Notes: generated by a model from the sequence alone, not told the origin. A stretch of 64,000 nucleotides of DNA from Bacteroidota bacterium (GCA_020056225.1 JAGVIE010000055.1:62001-126000), one strand, 5' to 3'. Shown: positions 27,761 to 36,635, counted from the first letter of the stretch. Numbers and translations: made by a program.

Positions 27761-30665
27761 AGCTAAAGCCAGAGCTGTAGAACTCCTTGGAAAAGGACAA
27801 ATTTCAGATTTACCAACGGCAATTTCCGAACTTTGGAAAAATGGTTATGATGCGTACGGTGACAGACTCGAAGCTTTTCTTTATCTGTCAGGATATGAAG
27901 GGCTGAAAAATCCATTCTTCGTTATTTCTGATGATGGAATAGGAATGACAAGAGAGGATGTACTTAATAAATGGCTGATTCTCGGGACTGATTCTAAATC
28001 ACGAAACGAAAAAGATAAGAAAGGAGAAGAAACATTAGGTAAAGCGCCCAGATGTAAAACCGGGGAGAAGGGCATTGGACGACTTTCGGTTGCATACTTA
28101 GGGTCGCAGATGTTGATGCTTACAAAAAAAATAGGTTCACCGGCACAAGCCGTCTTTTTTGATTGGCGCATCTTAGACAATTATAATCTATTTCTCGCCG
28201 ACATAAATATTCCGATAAAATCCGTACAATCTACCAAGGGATTTGAAGATATATTTGAAAGTATAAAGGAAGAATATCTATCTAATTTTGAACCCTCCAA
28301 TTCGAAAGATGATGTTTGGAAGGAACAAGAGAGATTAAAAAAAGACATCATTCGTGAATGCAAAGCACTGGAATTACCGGGTTTCTTTGAAGAAGAAATT
28401 CTGTCTTCGTTGGTGGGAGATACGAATGATATTCATGGAACGAGATTTATAATATTCAATCCTGATCCTCAAATTTTGTTATTCAACTCAACCGAAAATG
28501 AAGTTTCTGATAGTGCAGATGGTACTGCATTATATTATTTAAGAACCAGTTTAAACGGTTTGTTCAATACTTTTAAGGAACGAACTCCTCCTTGTGAAAC
28601 GCGTATATGGATAAAAAGTAAAGAAGGAGCACATGATTTTATTTCCAAAGGTGAATTCTTTTCATATTCGGATTTTGAAAAAGGAGATTATTTAATTGAT
28701 GGCGAGTTTGATGAATATGGTGAATTCAAAGGATCAATTAGAATCTTTGAGAAAACCATAAGACACAAATTCTCCTCACATAAACAAAGAGATAAAAAAT
28801 CATCTTATGGTCCGTTCAAAATTAAACTTGGGTATGAGGAAGCTAATTTCGATACTCCTCAACTAAGAGGTGAAGAAAGAAAAAGTTTTGAGGATAAGTT
28901 GTGGTTGTACGGAGGGATTTATATTTATAGAGATGATTTTAGAGTTTTACCCTATGGAAGGAGAGATCATGACTTCTTGGAATTTGAAGAGAGAAGGAGT
29001 AAAGGAGCCGGTTATTATTTTTTCAGTCATCGTAGAATGTTCGGATATATTGAAATAGCCAGAGAAGGGAATGAGAAACTTAAGGATAAGGCCAGTCGTG
29101 AAGGCTTTATTAATAATGTTGCTTATCGTGATTTTACAAAAGATCTCCGTGACTTCTTCATCGATTTGGCAAAAACATATTTCCGCAAGGATGCGACATC
29201 GGATATAAGAACCGAGCAAAAAGAGCAACTGCAAAAAGCAATTGAATCGGAAAAGCAAGAAAATGAAAAGGCGAAGAAAGCAAGAAAAGAATTTGCCGAT
29301 GTTCTAAAAGAAATGCCGGTCAGGTTGGGAAACGTTGAGGGACGATTGTCCGACTTAACTGGGCAATTGGACAAAAAACTCTCTCAATCCGAAATACAAT
29401 ACTTTGAGATTAAAGAATTGATTCAGAAAATTGAAGATTGTAAGATCAAAGTAGAGGAACTGGTTGTTACTCCTCCTTCTCGATTTAAGTTAACAGAGCT
29501 GCAACGCAAGAATCTCCATGATTATAATAAATCTTTACAAGCATTCAGACAAAACACGTTAGCATATTGCAATTCGGTTCTTGACAAAGCACAAGAACGA
29601 TTGAAAGAACAAGAATTACTTGACGAATATAAGAATCGATACAGTCAGTATTCAAGAACTATCGAAAATATGTTTCAAGAATACGGTGACAAATTGAATG
29701 CTATTGGCAAGAACTATGAAAAAGGGTTATTGGAAGAAAAAAGATTATTCCTTGCAGACTTTTTAGCAAAGTACAATGATATAACACCCAAAGATATTAA
29801 TAAATCAGAAATCAAACATAGCTTAAAATTGCTGGAGGGATTTTTTAACGATGTCAGAGAAAAAGTGGCATCACGAATTGAACCGTTTGTTAAACACTTA
29901 GGAAAAGTGGGTTTTGACGTTGATGAGGACGATTTAGTAGGATATTACAAAATTAAATTTGAAGAAATTGAAGAGGAATGGAATAAAACAAGAGAACTTG
30001 CACAGCTTGGCATAGCCGTAGAAGTGATAGATCATCAATTTAATGTTTTATACTCGCAATTATCCAACACGATTGAATCATTTTCAGAATATGTAAAAAA
30101 CAATGCTAAAGCCAAAAAGCATTACGATATGATGAGGAATGCTTTTGAGCACCTTGAGAATAATTACAAATTATTACAACCACTATATAGAACTACTGGA
30201 AGAATTAGAAAAGATATAACAGGTAAAGAGCTATATGAATATGTGGAAAAGTTTTTCTCCGACAAATTAAAAGAGGGAAATATTAGTCTTAGCATCAGCG
30301 AATCTGCAAAACGGATGAAGATATTTTCCTATGAATCTATTTTCAAGCCCGTATTGGTTAATATTGTGAACAATGCAATTTATTGGTTACTCCCCGTAAA
30401 TGATCGCAAAATATTGATCGATTCAAAAGGGGATGAATTACTGATTCTGAATTCAGGAGAACCAATAGAGGAATATCTCTTAGAGAAAATTTTTGAATTG
30501 TTTTATTCTAAAAAACCCAAGGGAAGAGGGATTGGATTGTATCTTGCAAAGACCAGTCTCAGTGGGGTTGGGTTCGATATTGAGGCAACAAATGACCCGG
30601 GTTATAATAAGTTAAATGGCGCTTGCTTTATAATAAGGCCTAAAAATTCGGTGAAGAACAAATAA
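27747..30665 (+). CDS. dual-GHKL ATPase: N-terminal MORC/Hsp90-type plus C-terminal histidine-kinase-like domain
   Basis: 972 residues. N-terminal GHKL ATPase: N-box ISELWKNGYDA (E28, N32, D35), G1 box SDDGIGM (~61-67) and G2 box GEKGIGR (~107-113), the layout of MutL/MORC/Hsp90 ATPases. A transducer-like middle domain follows, then long charged coiled coils (~490-700). At ~750-800 is a His-box-like helix, EVIDHQFNVLYSQL, with a candidate phospho-acceptor His at ~763. It leads into a second ATPase domain with N-box VNIVNNAIYWL (~871) and G2 box GRGIGLYLAK (~926), typical of histidine kinases. No membrane segment or signal peptide, so it is cytosolic. It overlaps the methylase gene at its start and the receiver-like gene at its end (TAATG). 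The expected role is a DNA- or ligand-responsive ATPase switch in a defence system; this is inferred from architecture. Confidence 0.85.
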   Translation: MPQFRAKARAVELLGKGQISDLPTAISELWKNGYDAYGDRLEAFLYLSGYEGLKNPFFVISDDGIGMTREDVLNKWLILGTDSKSRNEKDKKGEETLGKAPRCKTGEKGIGRLSVAYLGSQMLMLTKKIGSPAQAVFFDWRILDNYNLFLADINIPIKSVQSTKGFEDIFESIKEEYLSNFEPSNSKDDVWKEQERLKKDIIRECKALELPGFFEEEILSSLVGDTNDIHGTRFIIFNPDPQILLFNSTENEVSDSADGTALYYLRTSLNGLFNTFKERTPPCETRIWIKSKEGAHDFISKGEFFSYSDFEKGDYLIDGEFDEYGEFKGSIRIFEKTIRHKFSSHKQRDKKSSYGPFKIKLGYEEANFDTPQLRGEERKSFEDKLWLYGGIYIYRDDFRVLPYGRRDHDFLEFEERRSKGAGYYFFSHRRMFGYIEIAREGNEKLKDKASREGFINNVAYRDFTKDLRDFFIDLAKTYFRKDATSDIRTEQKEQLQKAIESEKQENEKAKKARKEFADVLKEMPVRLGNVEGRLSDLTGQLDKKLSQSEIQYFEIKELIQKIEDCKIKVEELVVTPPSRFKLTELQRKNLHDYNKSLQAFRQNTLAYCNSVLDKAQERLKEQELLDEYKNRYSQYSRTIENMFQEYGDKLNAIGKNYEKGLLEEKRLFLADFLAKYNDITPKDINKSEIKHSLKLLEGFFNDVREKVASRIEPFVKHLGKVGFDVDEDDLVGYYKIKFEEIEEEWNKTRELAQLGIAVEVIDHQFNVLYSQLSNTIESFSEYVKNNAKAKKHYDMMRNAFEHLENNYKLLQPLYRTTGRIRKDITGKELYEYVEKFFSDKLKEGNISLSISESAKRMKIFSYESIFKPVLVNIVNNAIYWLLPVNDRKILIDSKGDELLILNSGEPIEEYLLEKIFELFYSKKPKGRGIGLYLAKTSLSGVGFDIEATNDPGYNKLNGACFIIRPKNSVKNK

Positions 30666-32305
30666 TGGGATCTACTTATAACTCGGTTGCTAAATCAATA
30701 GTAGAGAATTCTATCCGTTCAGCAATTTATATAGACGATAGTTTATCTCTTCCTTTTGACAGATCAGATAATGTTCGATTCAATAGTGAGTCTAAAAGTC
30801 TTTATGACTCTTTCAGAAGGAATAATGTCAATTTAAACTTCTTTAAATTTAAGAAAGGGATAAGTTGGATAGAAAAAGAAAGGCTGTTGTTCAAGAGTCA
30901 GGACCTAATAATTCTCGATTGGCAGCTTGAGAATGATGGTAAAGAAGAACAGACTTTAAAGATTTTAGAAAAAGCCGTTTTAACACCGAGCTTACATTTT
31001 GTATGCATTTACACCAAGACAGATCCCGCTGATCTTGAAGATATCATATATAGTATCAGAGCATTTTTTGGGAAGCATGATGGTCTTGCATATCAATCAT
31101 GGGAGAATATTAAAGTAGTTTTTGAAAATGATGGTTTCTTTGATGAGAATTTTATTACTACCATCAAAGGGCAGCTGAAAGAATTAGTCTTATATGACGA
31201 CCGCAAAGCCGAATCATTTGCAACCATAAACGAACTGTTCTCACAGCACTTACAAACAAGGTTCGATGAGTTTAAACATACAATAGAGGGAACATTCCGG
31301 AATTTAGAAGATGGCTATGAAGCCATAGGCTATGCAATTAATCAAGTAGTTATGAATCAAACGCCTCATAAGGTGATGGACGTTAAAACATTCATTAACG
31401 ACAAATTCCTCTTCCTTAATCATACAATAATCTTACTAACCAACAAACAACAACAAAAACCCGGAGCATTATTTCGATATTTCAGAGATGCTGTCGTGAA
31501 GTCGTCAGGGAATTTCCTTTCTCTGCTGAGCTTAGAAATTAAAAATATTTTTAGAGATGGATCTGGGTTTATTGGAAAAGAAATCGACACGATAGACGAG
31601 AAAGCTTTTTTTTATCACAAAGCTCAGATAGAATTACCTAATTCATTCTACGATTTCCTTATTGATATTTGGAAATCTGAAATGGTGTCTGTCTTATACA
31701 AGAAGGATGGCTTTCCTAAGATTATCGATGATCAAATTCTTAAGAAATACATCTCGTCAAAAAATATAAAACTGCAATTAAGAAAATATGCTTTACAAGA
31801 AAACTCGGATAATGAACTAAGCAAGCTGAATTACTATTATAATAAACTTCAAGTTGATCGGGATAGAGATGATTATTTAAAGTTCGGCGATATTTTTAGA
31901 ATTGTAAAAGAGAATAGTACATCAAAAGAATTTTTGCTTTGTATTACAGCACGTTGTGATTGCCTCTATCCTGAAAATATCAAAAAAAGGTACCATTTTG
32001 TAGAAGGCAATATTATTAAAAATAAAGAGGGACTTGAAATAGGAGATACTGGTTTCATTTCTTTCATTAAAAACAACACCGGTGAAATTATATGTATTAA
32101 ATGGTATTCGAATAGACCATTTAGCATTTATATAGAAAATAGAAATGTGTTAAGAAATCCATTTACAGCTAATATTGGTTACAAAGGAAAAAAGATCGAA
32201 TACGTCGATACAATAAAAGAAAACTATGCTCAAAGAATAGCGAACAATGCATTTAGTAATCCAGTAAGAGTCGGAGTCGATTTTGCCCATAAAAAGAAAA
32301 AATGA
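30665..32305 (+). CDS. receiver-like protein with large C-terminal effector region
   Basis: 546 residues. The N-terminal ~125 residues follow the pattern of response-regulator receivers: acidic pair D24-D25 in AIYIDDSL, candidate phospho-acceptor D85 in DLIILDWQL, and T117-K118 in FVCIYTKTD. The remaining ~420 residues are mainly helical with no DNA-binding or catalytic motif that I recognise; a late segment (FLLCITARCDCLYPENI) carries two closely spaced cysteines. The start overlaps the stop of the dual-GHKL gene (TAATG), which supports obligate co-expression. The natural reading is that it receives phosphate or a conformational signal from the His-box/GHKL end of its neighbour, but this has not been shown for this family as far as I know. 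Confidence 0.7.
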   Translation: MGSTYNSVAKSIVENSIRSAIYIDDSLSLPFDRSDNVRFNSESKSLYDSFRRNNVNLNFFKFKKGISWIEKERLLFKSQDLIILDWQLENDGKEEQTLKILEKAVLTPSLHFVCIYTKTDPADLEDIIYSIRAFFGKHDGLAYQSWENIKVVFENDGFFDENFITTIKGQLKELVLYDDRKAESFATINELFSQHLQTRFDEFKHTIEGTFRNLEDGYEAIGYAINQVVMNQTPHKVMDVKTFINDKFLFLNHTIILLTNKQQQKPGALFRYFRDAVVKSSGNFLSLLSLEIKNIFRDGSGFIGKEIDTIDEKAFFYHKAQIELPNSFYDFLIDIWKSEMVSVLYKKDGFPKIIDDQILKKYISSKNIKLQLRKYALQENSDNELSKLNYYYNKLQVDRDRDDYLKFGDIFRIVKENSTSKEFLLCITARCDCLYPENIKKRYHFVEGNIIKNKEGLEIGDTGFISFIKNNTGEIICIKWYSNRPFSIYIENRNVLRNPFTANIGYKGKKIEYVDTIKENYAQRIANNAFSNPVRVGVDFAHKKKK

Positions 32306-32315
32306 TCTTTTATAA

Positions 32316-32729
32316 ATGGATATTTATTCAGCCCGTAAACGAAGCCAAATAATGTCCAAGATTTCAGGCAAAAAGACAAGGCCAGAAATAGTAATTGCTG
32401 ATCTTCTCGTCCGATTAAAATATCGTTTTCGTCAAAACGATAAAACGATTCCTGGTACTCCAGATATAGTTTTTCCTCCTCGTAGAAAGGCAATATTTAT
32501 CCATGGTTGCTTCTGGCACGGGCATAAGAAATGCAACAGATCAAAATTACCTACTACTAATAGAGTTTTCTGGAAAAACAAAATTGACGGCAATATTAAA
32601 AGGGACAAGCGGAATAAAAGGGAACTCAAGAAGTTGGGGTGGGATTATCTGGTAGTATGGCAATGTGAAATAAATAGATCAAAAGAGGAGAAGCTAAAGA
32701 AGAAGATTAAATCTTATCTAGAGAAGTGA
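32316..32729 (+). CDS. vsr: Vsr-type DNA mismatch endonuclease
   Basis: 137 residues, full length for the family (E. coli Vsr is 156). The start has the Vsr signature MSKISGKKTRPE with Glu24. The nuclease core has Asp50 in GTPDIVFPPRRKAIF and His63 with the structural zinc ligands in HGCFWHGHKKC (C65, H70, C73 pattern). Lys-rich C-terminus. In enterobacteria Vsr nicks 5' of T in T:G mismatches arising from deaminated 5-methylcytosine, so pairing with a cytosine methylase is expected. In this unit it could be the repair partner or, since no other nuclease is present, the restriction effector. It lies 10 bases after the receiver-like gene and is the last gene of the operon. Confidence 0.93.
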   Translation: MDIYSARKRSQIMSKISGKKTRPEIVIADLLVRLKYRFRQNDKTIPGTPDIVFPPRRKAIFIHGCFWHGHKKCNRSKLPTTNRVFWKNKIDGNIKRDKRNKRELKKLGWDYLVVWQCEINRSKEEKLKKKIKSYLEK

Positions 32730-33030
32730 ACGAATCTAAATATCTTATTAAACCATCTCTGCATTTCGGATCACAACCTCCTGTCAGTGGTGGCAAGATA
32801 GTTAAATTGTCCAATTCCCATTTCACAGAGAGAATGAGAAGCACCTGAGCGTTGCGACTGGATTGTATTACTTGGTCTCCTTGTAATTGCGGCGAACCGT
32901 TTCAATGTTTATACTGATATATTATATTTTGTCGAATACAAAATGTCCGGAATATCTAAATTCTGTTATCTCTCTTCATGAAGTTTAACAAGATTGCATC
33001 GGGAGTGGAACTCCCTCATAACACTGGCAA
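32730..33030. other. 301-base intergenic stretch
   Basis: No gene seen. It contains two hairpins: ATTTTGT/ACAAAAT near 32928-32946, and GGGAGT/ACTCCC at 33001-33015, the latter 15 bases before the next start codon, where it could influence translation. No clear terminator for the Vsr operon was found. Confidence 0.4.
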
Positions 33031-33444
33031 ATGAATACCCGAAATACTATAGTAGCTCGTATCTTATTAATCGATGGCATTCTCCTCATTATCATCGCAT
33101 TTATCCATATACTGACGACACCAATTGTTGGTAAATGGTTCGCGCATGATGTCTCGGTTGAGACGCTCTCTCATCTCGCACCATCGGCGCTGGTTAATCA
33201 ACTTGTAGGAATTCTTCTTATACCCTTCGGCATCAGCACGCTATACTGTGCGATGGGTATTCGCGCGGGACAACATTTCACACGAATCATAGCACTCATC
33301 AACGCCGGGGCAGTCATCGTCATCCCTCTCTTGATTCTTTTTCTTATGGGACCGGAATATTTGAATTCGACTTTCATTCTCGTTGCAGATATCATCATGG
33401 CGTTCATCGGTGTATCGATGTTCATTCTTTTACTATGGTTGTGA
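33031..33444 (+). CDS. four-helix integral membrane protein, function unknown
   Basis: 137 residues with four predicted transmembrane helices (ILLIDGILLIIIAFIHIL, a central LVGILLIPFGISTLY, then VIVIPLLILFLM and IIMAFIGVSMFILLLWL). No charged catalytic residues within the helices and no family that I recognise. No strong ribosome-binding site; a hairpin lies just upstream. It stands alone between the Vsr operon and the kor operon. Confidence 0.6.
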   Translation: MNTRNTIVARILLIDGILLIIIAFIHILTTPIVGKWFAHDVSVETLSHLAPSALVNQLVGILLIPFGISTLYCAMGIRAGQHFTRIIALINAGAVIVIPLLILFLMGPEYLNSTFILVADIIMAFIGVSMFILLLWL

Positions 33445-33505
33445 CTTGATATCCAACAAAAACATTTTCAAAATTAAGAAACATTGAGTGTGATAATTTT
33501 CATTC

Positions 33506-33535
33506 TTGACATGAATCAACATTTAAATGTTAATT
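33506..33535 (+). promoter_or_regulatory. promoter with overlapping palindromic operator before korD
   Basis: TTGACA at 33506-33511 is followed 18 bases later by TTAATT (33530-33535). The perfect 14-base palindrome AACATTTAAATGTT (33518-33531) covers the spacer and reaches the -10 region, a placement that suits a repressor. The regulator is unknown. Confidence 0.35.
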
Positions 33536-33628
33536 ATCGAGTATTTTGTCCTTATTAATTTTTGGCTTACATTATGATAATATAAGCCCCTATAGTAATT
33601 TATTTTACTCCATTCGTAAAGGTAACTA

Positions 33629-33880
33629 ATGGCAGAGACACAACAGAAGAAAAAAGGACTTGGATCGGTTGTAATATCAGATGAGCGGTGCAAAGGCTGC
33701 GGCTTTTGCGTTGAGTTTTGTCCAACCGATGCTTTAAAACTTTCCGACCAGTATAATGCAAAAGGATATCATCCGCCGGTGTTGGTCACGCAGGAAAAAT
33801 GCAATGGCTGTAATATGTGCGGATTACTTTGTCCCGATTTTGCAATTTACGGGTTTATGTTTAAGAAGAAAAAAAAGTAG
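33629..33880 (+). CDS. korD: 2-oxoacid:ferredoxin oxidoreductase, delta (ferredoxin) subunit
   Basis: 83-residue 2[4Fe-4S] ferredoxin-like subunit with two CxxCxxCxxxCP clusters (CKGCGFCVEFCP and CNGCNMCGLLCP). It carries electrons from the catalytic beta subunit to free ferredoxin. It is the first gene of delta-alpha-beta-gamma, spaced 8 bases before korA. The KGCGFCVEFCPTDAL start is typical of KorD. Assignment to 2-oxoglutarate rather than branched-chain 2-oxoacids rests on this gene order and subunit sizes, not on a substrate residue. Confidence 0.88.
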   Translation: MAETQQKKKGLGSVVISDERCKGCGFCVEFCPTDALKLSDQYNAKGYHPPVLVTQEKCNGCNMCGLLCPDFAIYGFMFKKKKK

Positions 33881-33888
33881 GAGTTAAT

Positions 33889-35049
33889 GTGAAATCAGAT
33901 CCTAAAGGAGTTTTAACGGGCGCTCACTTTATCGATGGCGACCATGCGTGTGCCGAAGGCGCAATAGCGGCGGGCTGCCGGTTTGTTGCCGGTTATCCGA
34001 TCACACCATCCACGGAAGTCGTTGAGCGAATCGCCGACCGATTCCCGCTGATCGGCGGGATGTTTATTCAAATGGAAGATGAGATTGCTTCATCAATCGC
34101 AATCCAAGGCGCTGTCTGGGGCGGGAAGAAAGCTATGACAGTTACATCAGGTCCCGGTTTTTCTTTGATGATGGAACACATCGGTTTAGCGGCTATGACG
34201 GAAGTACCATGCGTCTTTGTCGATGTTCAGCGCGGAGGTCCCTCGACCGGTTTGCCGACATTACCGGGACAAGGCGATATGATGCAGGCACGCTGGGGGT
34301 CTCACGGCGATTACGGTATTATTGCCCTGTGTCCCAATTCACCACAAGAATGTTTCGATTTTACAATCAAAGCTTTCAATCTCTCCGAGCAATATCGGGT
34401 TCCGGTATTGTTGATGATGGATGAATGTGTCGGGCATATGACAGAGCGTGTTATAGTTCCTCCCGCCGATCAGATCGAAATTTATCCCCGGCGATTTTAT
34501 GAAGGACCAAAGGAAGAGTTTCTACTTTTTAAACCAGACAATGACATGGTTCCGCCCATGGTTAAAGCCGGAGACGGATATAATATTCATGTAACAGGCT
34601 TAACGCATGACGAAAAAGGATATCCGGTAATGACTGTGGCGGCTCAAGAAAAATTAGTGCATCGTCTTATCGATAAGATAAAAATGAATGCCGATAAAAT
34701 TGTTGAGTACAAGGAAGATCAGGTTGAGGGAGCCGATGTTGTAGTTGTATCTTATGGAATCACATCGCGTGTCGCGATTCCAGCAATCGATCAGGCAAGA
34801 AAAGAAGGAATGAAAGTCGGTCACCTGCGTCTTATCGTTGCCTGGCCCTTTCCGGAAAAGCGTATTAAAGAGTTGGCAACTAAAATTAAATCGTTCGTAG
34901 TTCCTGAAATCAATTACGGCCAGATGGTCCATGAAGTCGAACGACACTCAGCCGGAAAAGTTCGTGTTGAACTGGTGGGTCATGGAGGCGGTGCAGTCCA
35001 TAATCCCAAAGATATTTATAATGTCATAAAAAATAGTGTGAAGGGGTAA
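33889..35049 (+). CDS. korA: 2-oxoacid:ferredoxin oxidoreductase, alpha subunit
   Basis: 386 residues. The N-terminal pyrimidine-binding domain has the strongly conserved ITPSTEVVERIA and FIQMEDEIASSIAIQGA segments; the C-terminal half has the domain II signature AWPFPEKRI. It pairs with the beta subunit to oxidatively decarboxylate a 2-oxoacid with CoA and ferredoxin, or the reverse in reductive TCA carbon fixation. The start is GTG at 33889 with TAGGAG upstream. The single-chain alpha lacks a fused gamma domain; gamma is a separate gene at the end of the operon. Confidence 0.88.
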   Translation: MKSDPKGVLTGAHFIDGDHACAEGAIAAGCRFVAGYPITPSTEVVERIADRFPLIGGMFIQMEDEIASSIAIQGAVWGGKKAMTVTSGPGFSLMMEHIGLAAMTEVPCVFVDVQRGGPSTGLPTLPGQGDMMQARWGSHGDYGIIALCPNSPQECFDFTIKAFNLSEQYRVPVLLMMDECVGHMTERVIVPPADQIEIYPRRFYEGPKEEFLLFKPDNDMVPPMVKAGDGYNIHVTGLTHDEKGYPVMTVAAQEKLVHRLIDKIKMNADKIVEYKEDQVEGADVVVVSYGITSRVAIPAIDQARKEGMKVGHLRLIVAWPFPEKRIKELATKIKSFVVPEINYGQMVHEVERHSAGKVRVELVGHGGGAVHNPKDIYNVIKNSVKG

Positions 35050-35054
35050 GATTG

Positions 35055-35930
35055 ATGTCAGATGAATTATTAGATGTTGATGAAAGCATGCCAACCAATA
35101 CGGTGGAAGAATTTCTTCGGATGGAACGAATGCCGCACATCTGGTGCCCCGGCTGCGGTATCGGAACGACGGTTAATTGTTTCGCTCATGCTTTAGAAAC
35201 CAGCGGATTGGACTTGCGGAAAGTTTCTGTCGTCTCGGGAATCGGTTGTACCGGAAGAGTTGCCGGTTATCTCAAACTCGATTCATTCCATACTACACAC
35301 GGTCGTGCAATTCCCTTCGCAACAGGATTGAAACTGGCGAATCCGGAATTAAAAGTTGTAGTGTACAGCGGCGACGGCGATCTTACGGCTATCGGCGGAA
35401 ATCATTTCATCCATGCGGCTCGTCGTAATGTGGATATGACTGTCATTCTCATCAACAATTTTATTTATGGCATGACAGGCGGACAGGTAGCACCGACAAC
35501 CCCATTGACCGCAACAGCATCAACTACACCACACGGAAATTTTGAAGAAGCATTCAACCTGCCATACCTCGCCGAATCATGCGGTGCTGTTTATGTCGCG
35601 CGCTGGACTGCGTACCATGTACGCCATGTAACCAAGGCGATAAAGGAAGCTTTAGCTAAAAAAGGATTCTCGTTCGTCGAAATTCTCGCTCCATGTCCGA
35701 CGCTCTACAGCCGGCGAAACAAATTGGGCGATGGGCTTGATCAGATGGTCTATTATAAAGAGAACAGCGAGGTCAAGAACGATATCGATACAAAAACTGT
35801 TTCACTAAGCTTTCAGGGCAAGATTACCGTAGGAAAGTTCGTCGATAAAGAACGACCGACATATTTAGATGCAATGAACGAATACTACGGAAAGAAGTTT
35901 GGTGATAAATACACTCCATACAAAGGATAA
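35055..35930 (+). CDS. korB: 2-oxoacid:ferredoxin oxidoreductase, beta subunit (TPP-binding)
   Basis: 291 residues. Cluster-binding cysteines start with WCPGCGIG. The TPP/Mg site is GDGDLTAIGGNH, with the second Mg-ligand segment INNFIYGMTGGQ. THGRAIPFATGLK is typical of KorB/VorB. A TTG three bases upstream (35052) is in frame, but the ATG at 35055 is the better start. Five-base gap after korA. It works with the thiamine salvage operon in the sense that it needs TPP as cofactor. Confidence 0.88.
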   Translation: MSDELLDVDESMPTNTVEEFLRMERMPHIWCPGCGIGTTVNCFAHALETSGLDLRKVSVVSGIGCTGRVAGYLKLDSFHTTHGRAIPFATGLKLANPELKVVVYSGDGDLTAIGGNHFIHAARRNVDMTVILINNFIYGMTGGQVAPTTPLTATASTTPHGNFEEAFNLPYLAESCGAVYVARWTAYHVRHVTKAIKEALAKKGFSFVEILAPCPTLYSRRNKLGDGLDQMVYYKENSEVKNDIDTKTVSLSFQGKITVGKFVDKERPTYLDAMNEYYGKKFGDKYTPYKG

Positions 35931-35940
35931 GGGATTTTCC

Positions 35941-36495
35941 ATGTCAAGAACAGAAATAAAAATAGGCGGTTTCGGCGGACAAGGTGTTATCCTGAGCGGA
36001 TACATCATCGGCAGGGCGGCATCTATTTACGACGACAAGCATTCAACCATGATTCAGGCATTCGGACCTGAGGCGCGCGGCAGTGCATGCAGTTCGCAGG
36101 TAATAGTTTCACCCACTGAGATAGCATATCCTTATATCACCGCGCCGGAGATTATGATTGTCATGTCGCAGGAAGCGTACACAAAATTCACACCGGAACT
36201 TGCCAACGGCGGCATTCTGATCACTGAGGAAGAATTAGTACAACCACACAACCTCAGAAAAGATATAAAGCATTTTTCAATTCCGGCAACACGATTTGCA
36301 GAAGAACTCGGTAAGAAAATGGTTTTGAATATCGTAATGATGGGATTTATGACAGCGGTGACAAATATCGTTGATGTCGAGGCAATGCGCAAAGCAGTAA
36401 AGGTTTCTGTTCCCAAAGGTACAGAAGAACTAAATCTCAACGCGTTCAACAAAGGATTTGAATACGGTATCAGTCAGAAAGCAAAGCTGAATTGA
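35941..36495 (+). CDS. korC: 2-oxoacid:ferredoxin oxidoreductase, gamma subunit
   Basis: 184 residues. CoA-binding gamma domain with GGFGGQGVILSGYIIG at the start and FGPEARGSACSSQVIVS, both characteristic of PFOR gamma chains. The frame extends back to 35899 inside korB, but conservation starts at the ATG at 35941, which has GGGA upstream. It is the last gene of korDABC; a strong terminator follows. Confidence 0.88.
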   Translation: MSRTEIKIGGFGGQGVILSGYIIGRAASIYDDKHSTMIQAFGPEARGSACSSQVIVSPTEIAYPYITAPEIMIVMSQEAYTKFTPELANGGILITEEELVQPHNLRKDIKHFSIPATRFAEELGKKMVLNIVMMGFMTAVTNIVDVEAMRKAVKVSVPKGTEELNLNAFNKGFEYGISQKAKLN

Positions 36496-36520
36496 TGCCC
36501 TTTACCTGATGCAATATTAA

Positions 36521-36548
36521 AACGCCCCGGCAGTTCGTCGGGGCGTTT
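36521..36548 (+). terminator. intrinsic terminator of the kor operon
   Basis: AACGCCCCG (36521-36529) and CGGGGCGTT (36539-36547) form a nine-base stem with a nine-base loop, followed by TTGTGTTT. Confidence 0.88.
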
Positions 36549-36579
36549 GTGTTTATGATGACCTATTGGATTGAGAGAA

Positions 36580-36601
36580 CAGCTTGAGTGGCTGGTTAGG
36601 C
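36580..36601 (-). repeat. attC-like half site at the left end of the cassette array
   Basis: On the minus strand this reads GCCTAAC, then CAGCCACTCAAGCTG. It matches the left half of the complete site at 37535-37591 (GGCTAAC, then CAGTCACTCAACCTG) in 19 of 22 positions. It follows the stop of the 67-residue membrane protein by 34 bases. No partner core (GTTRRRY) was found before korC, so the site looks truncated and marks the array end. Confidence 0.6.
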
Positions 36602-36635
36602 GGCTGTTGGTATATTCTGCACAATTATTGCAATC

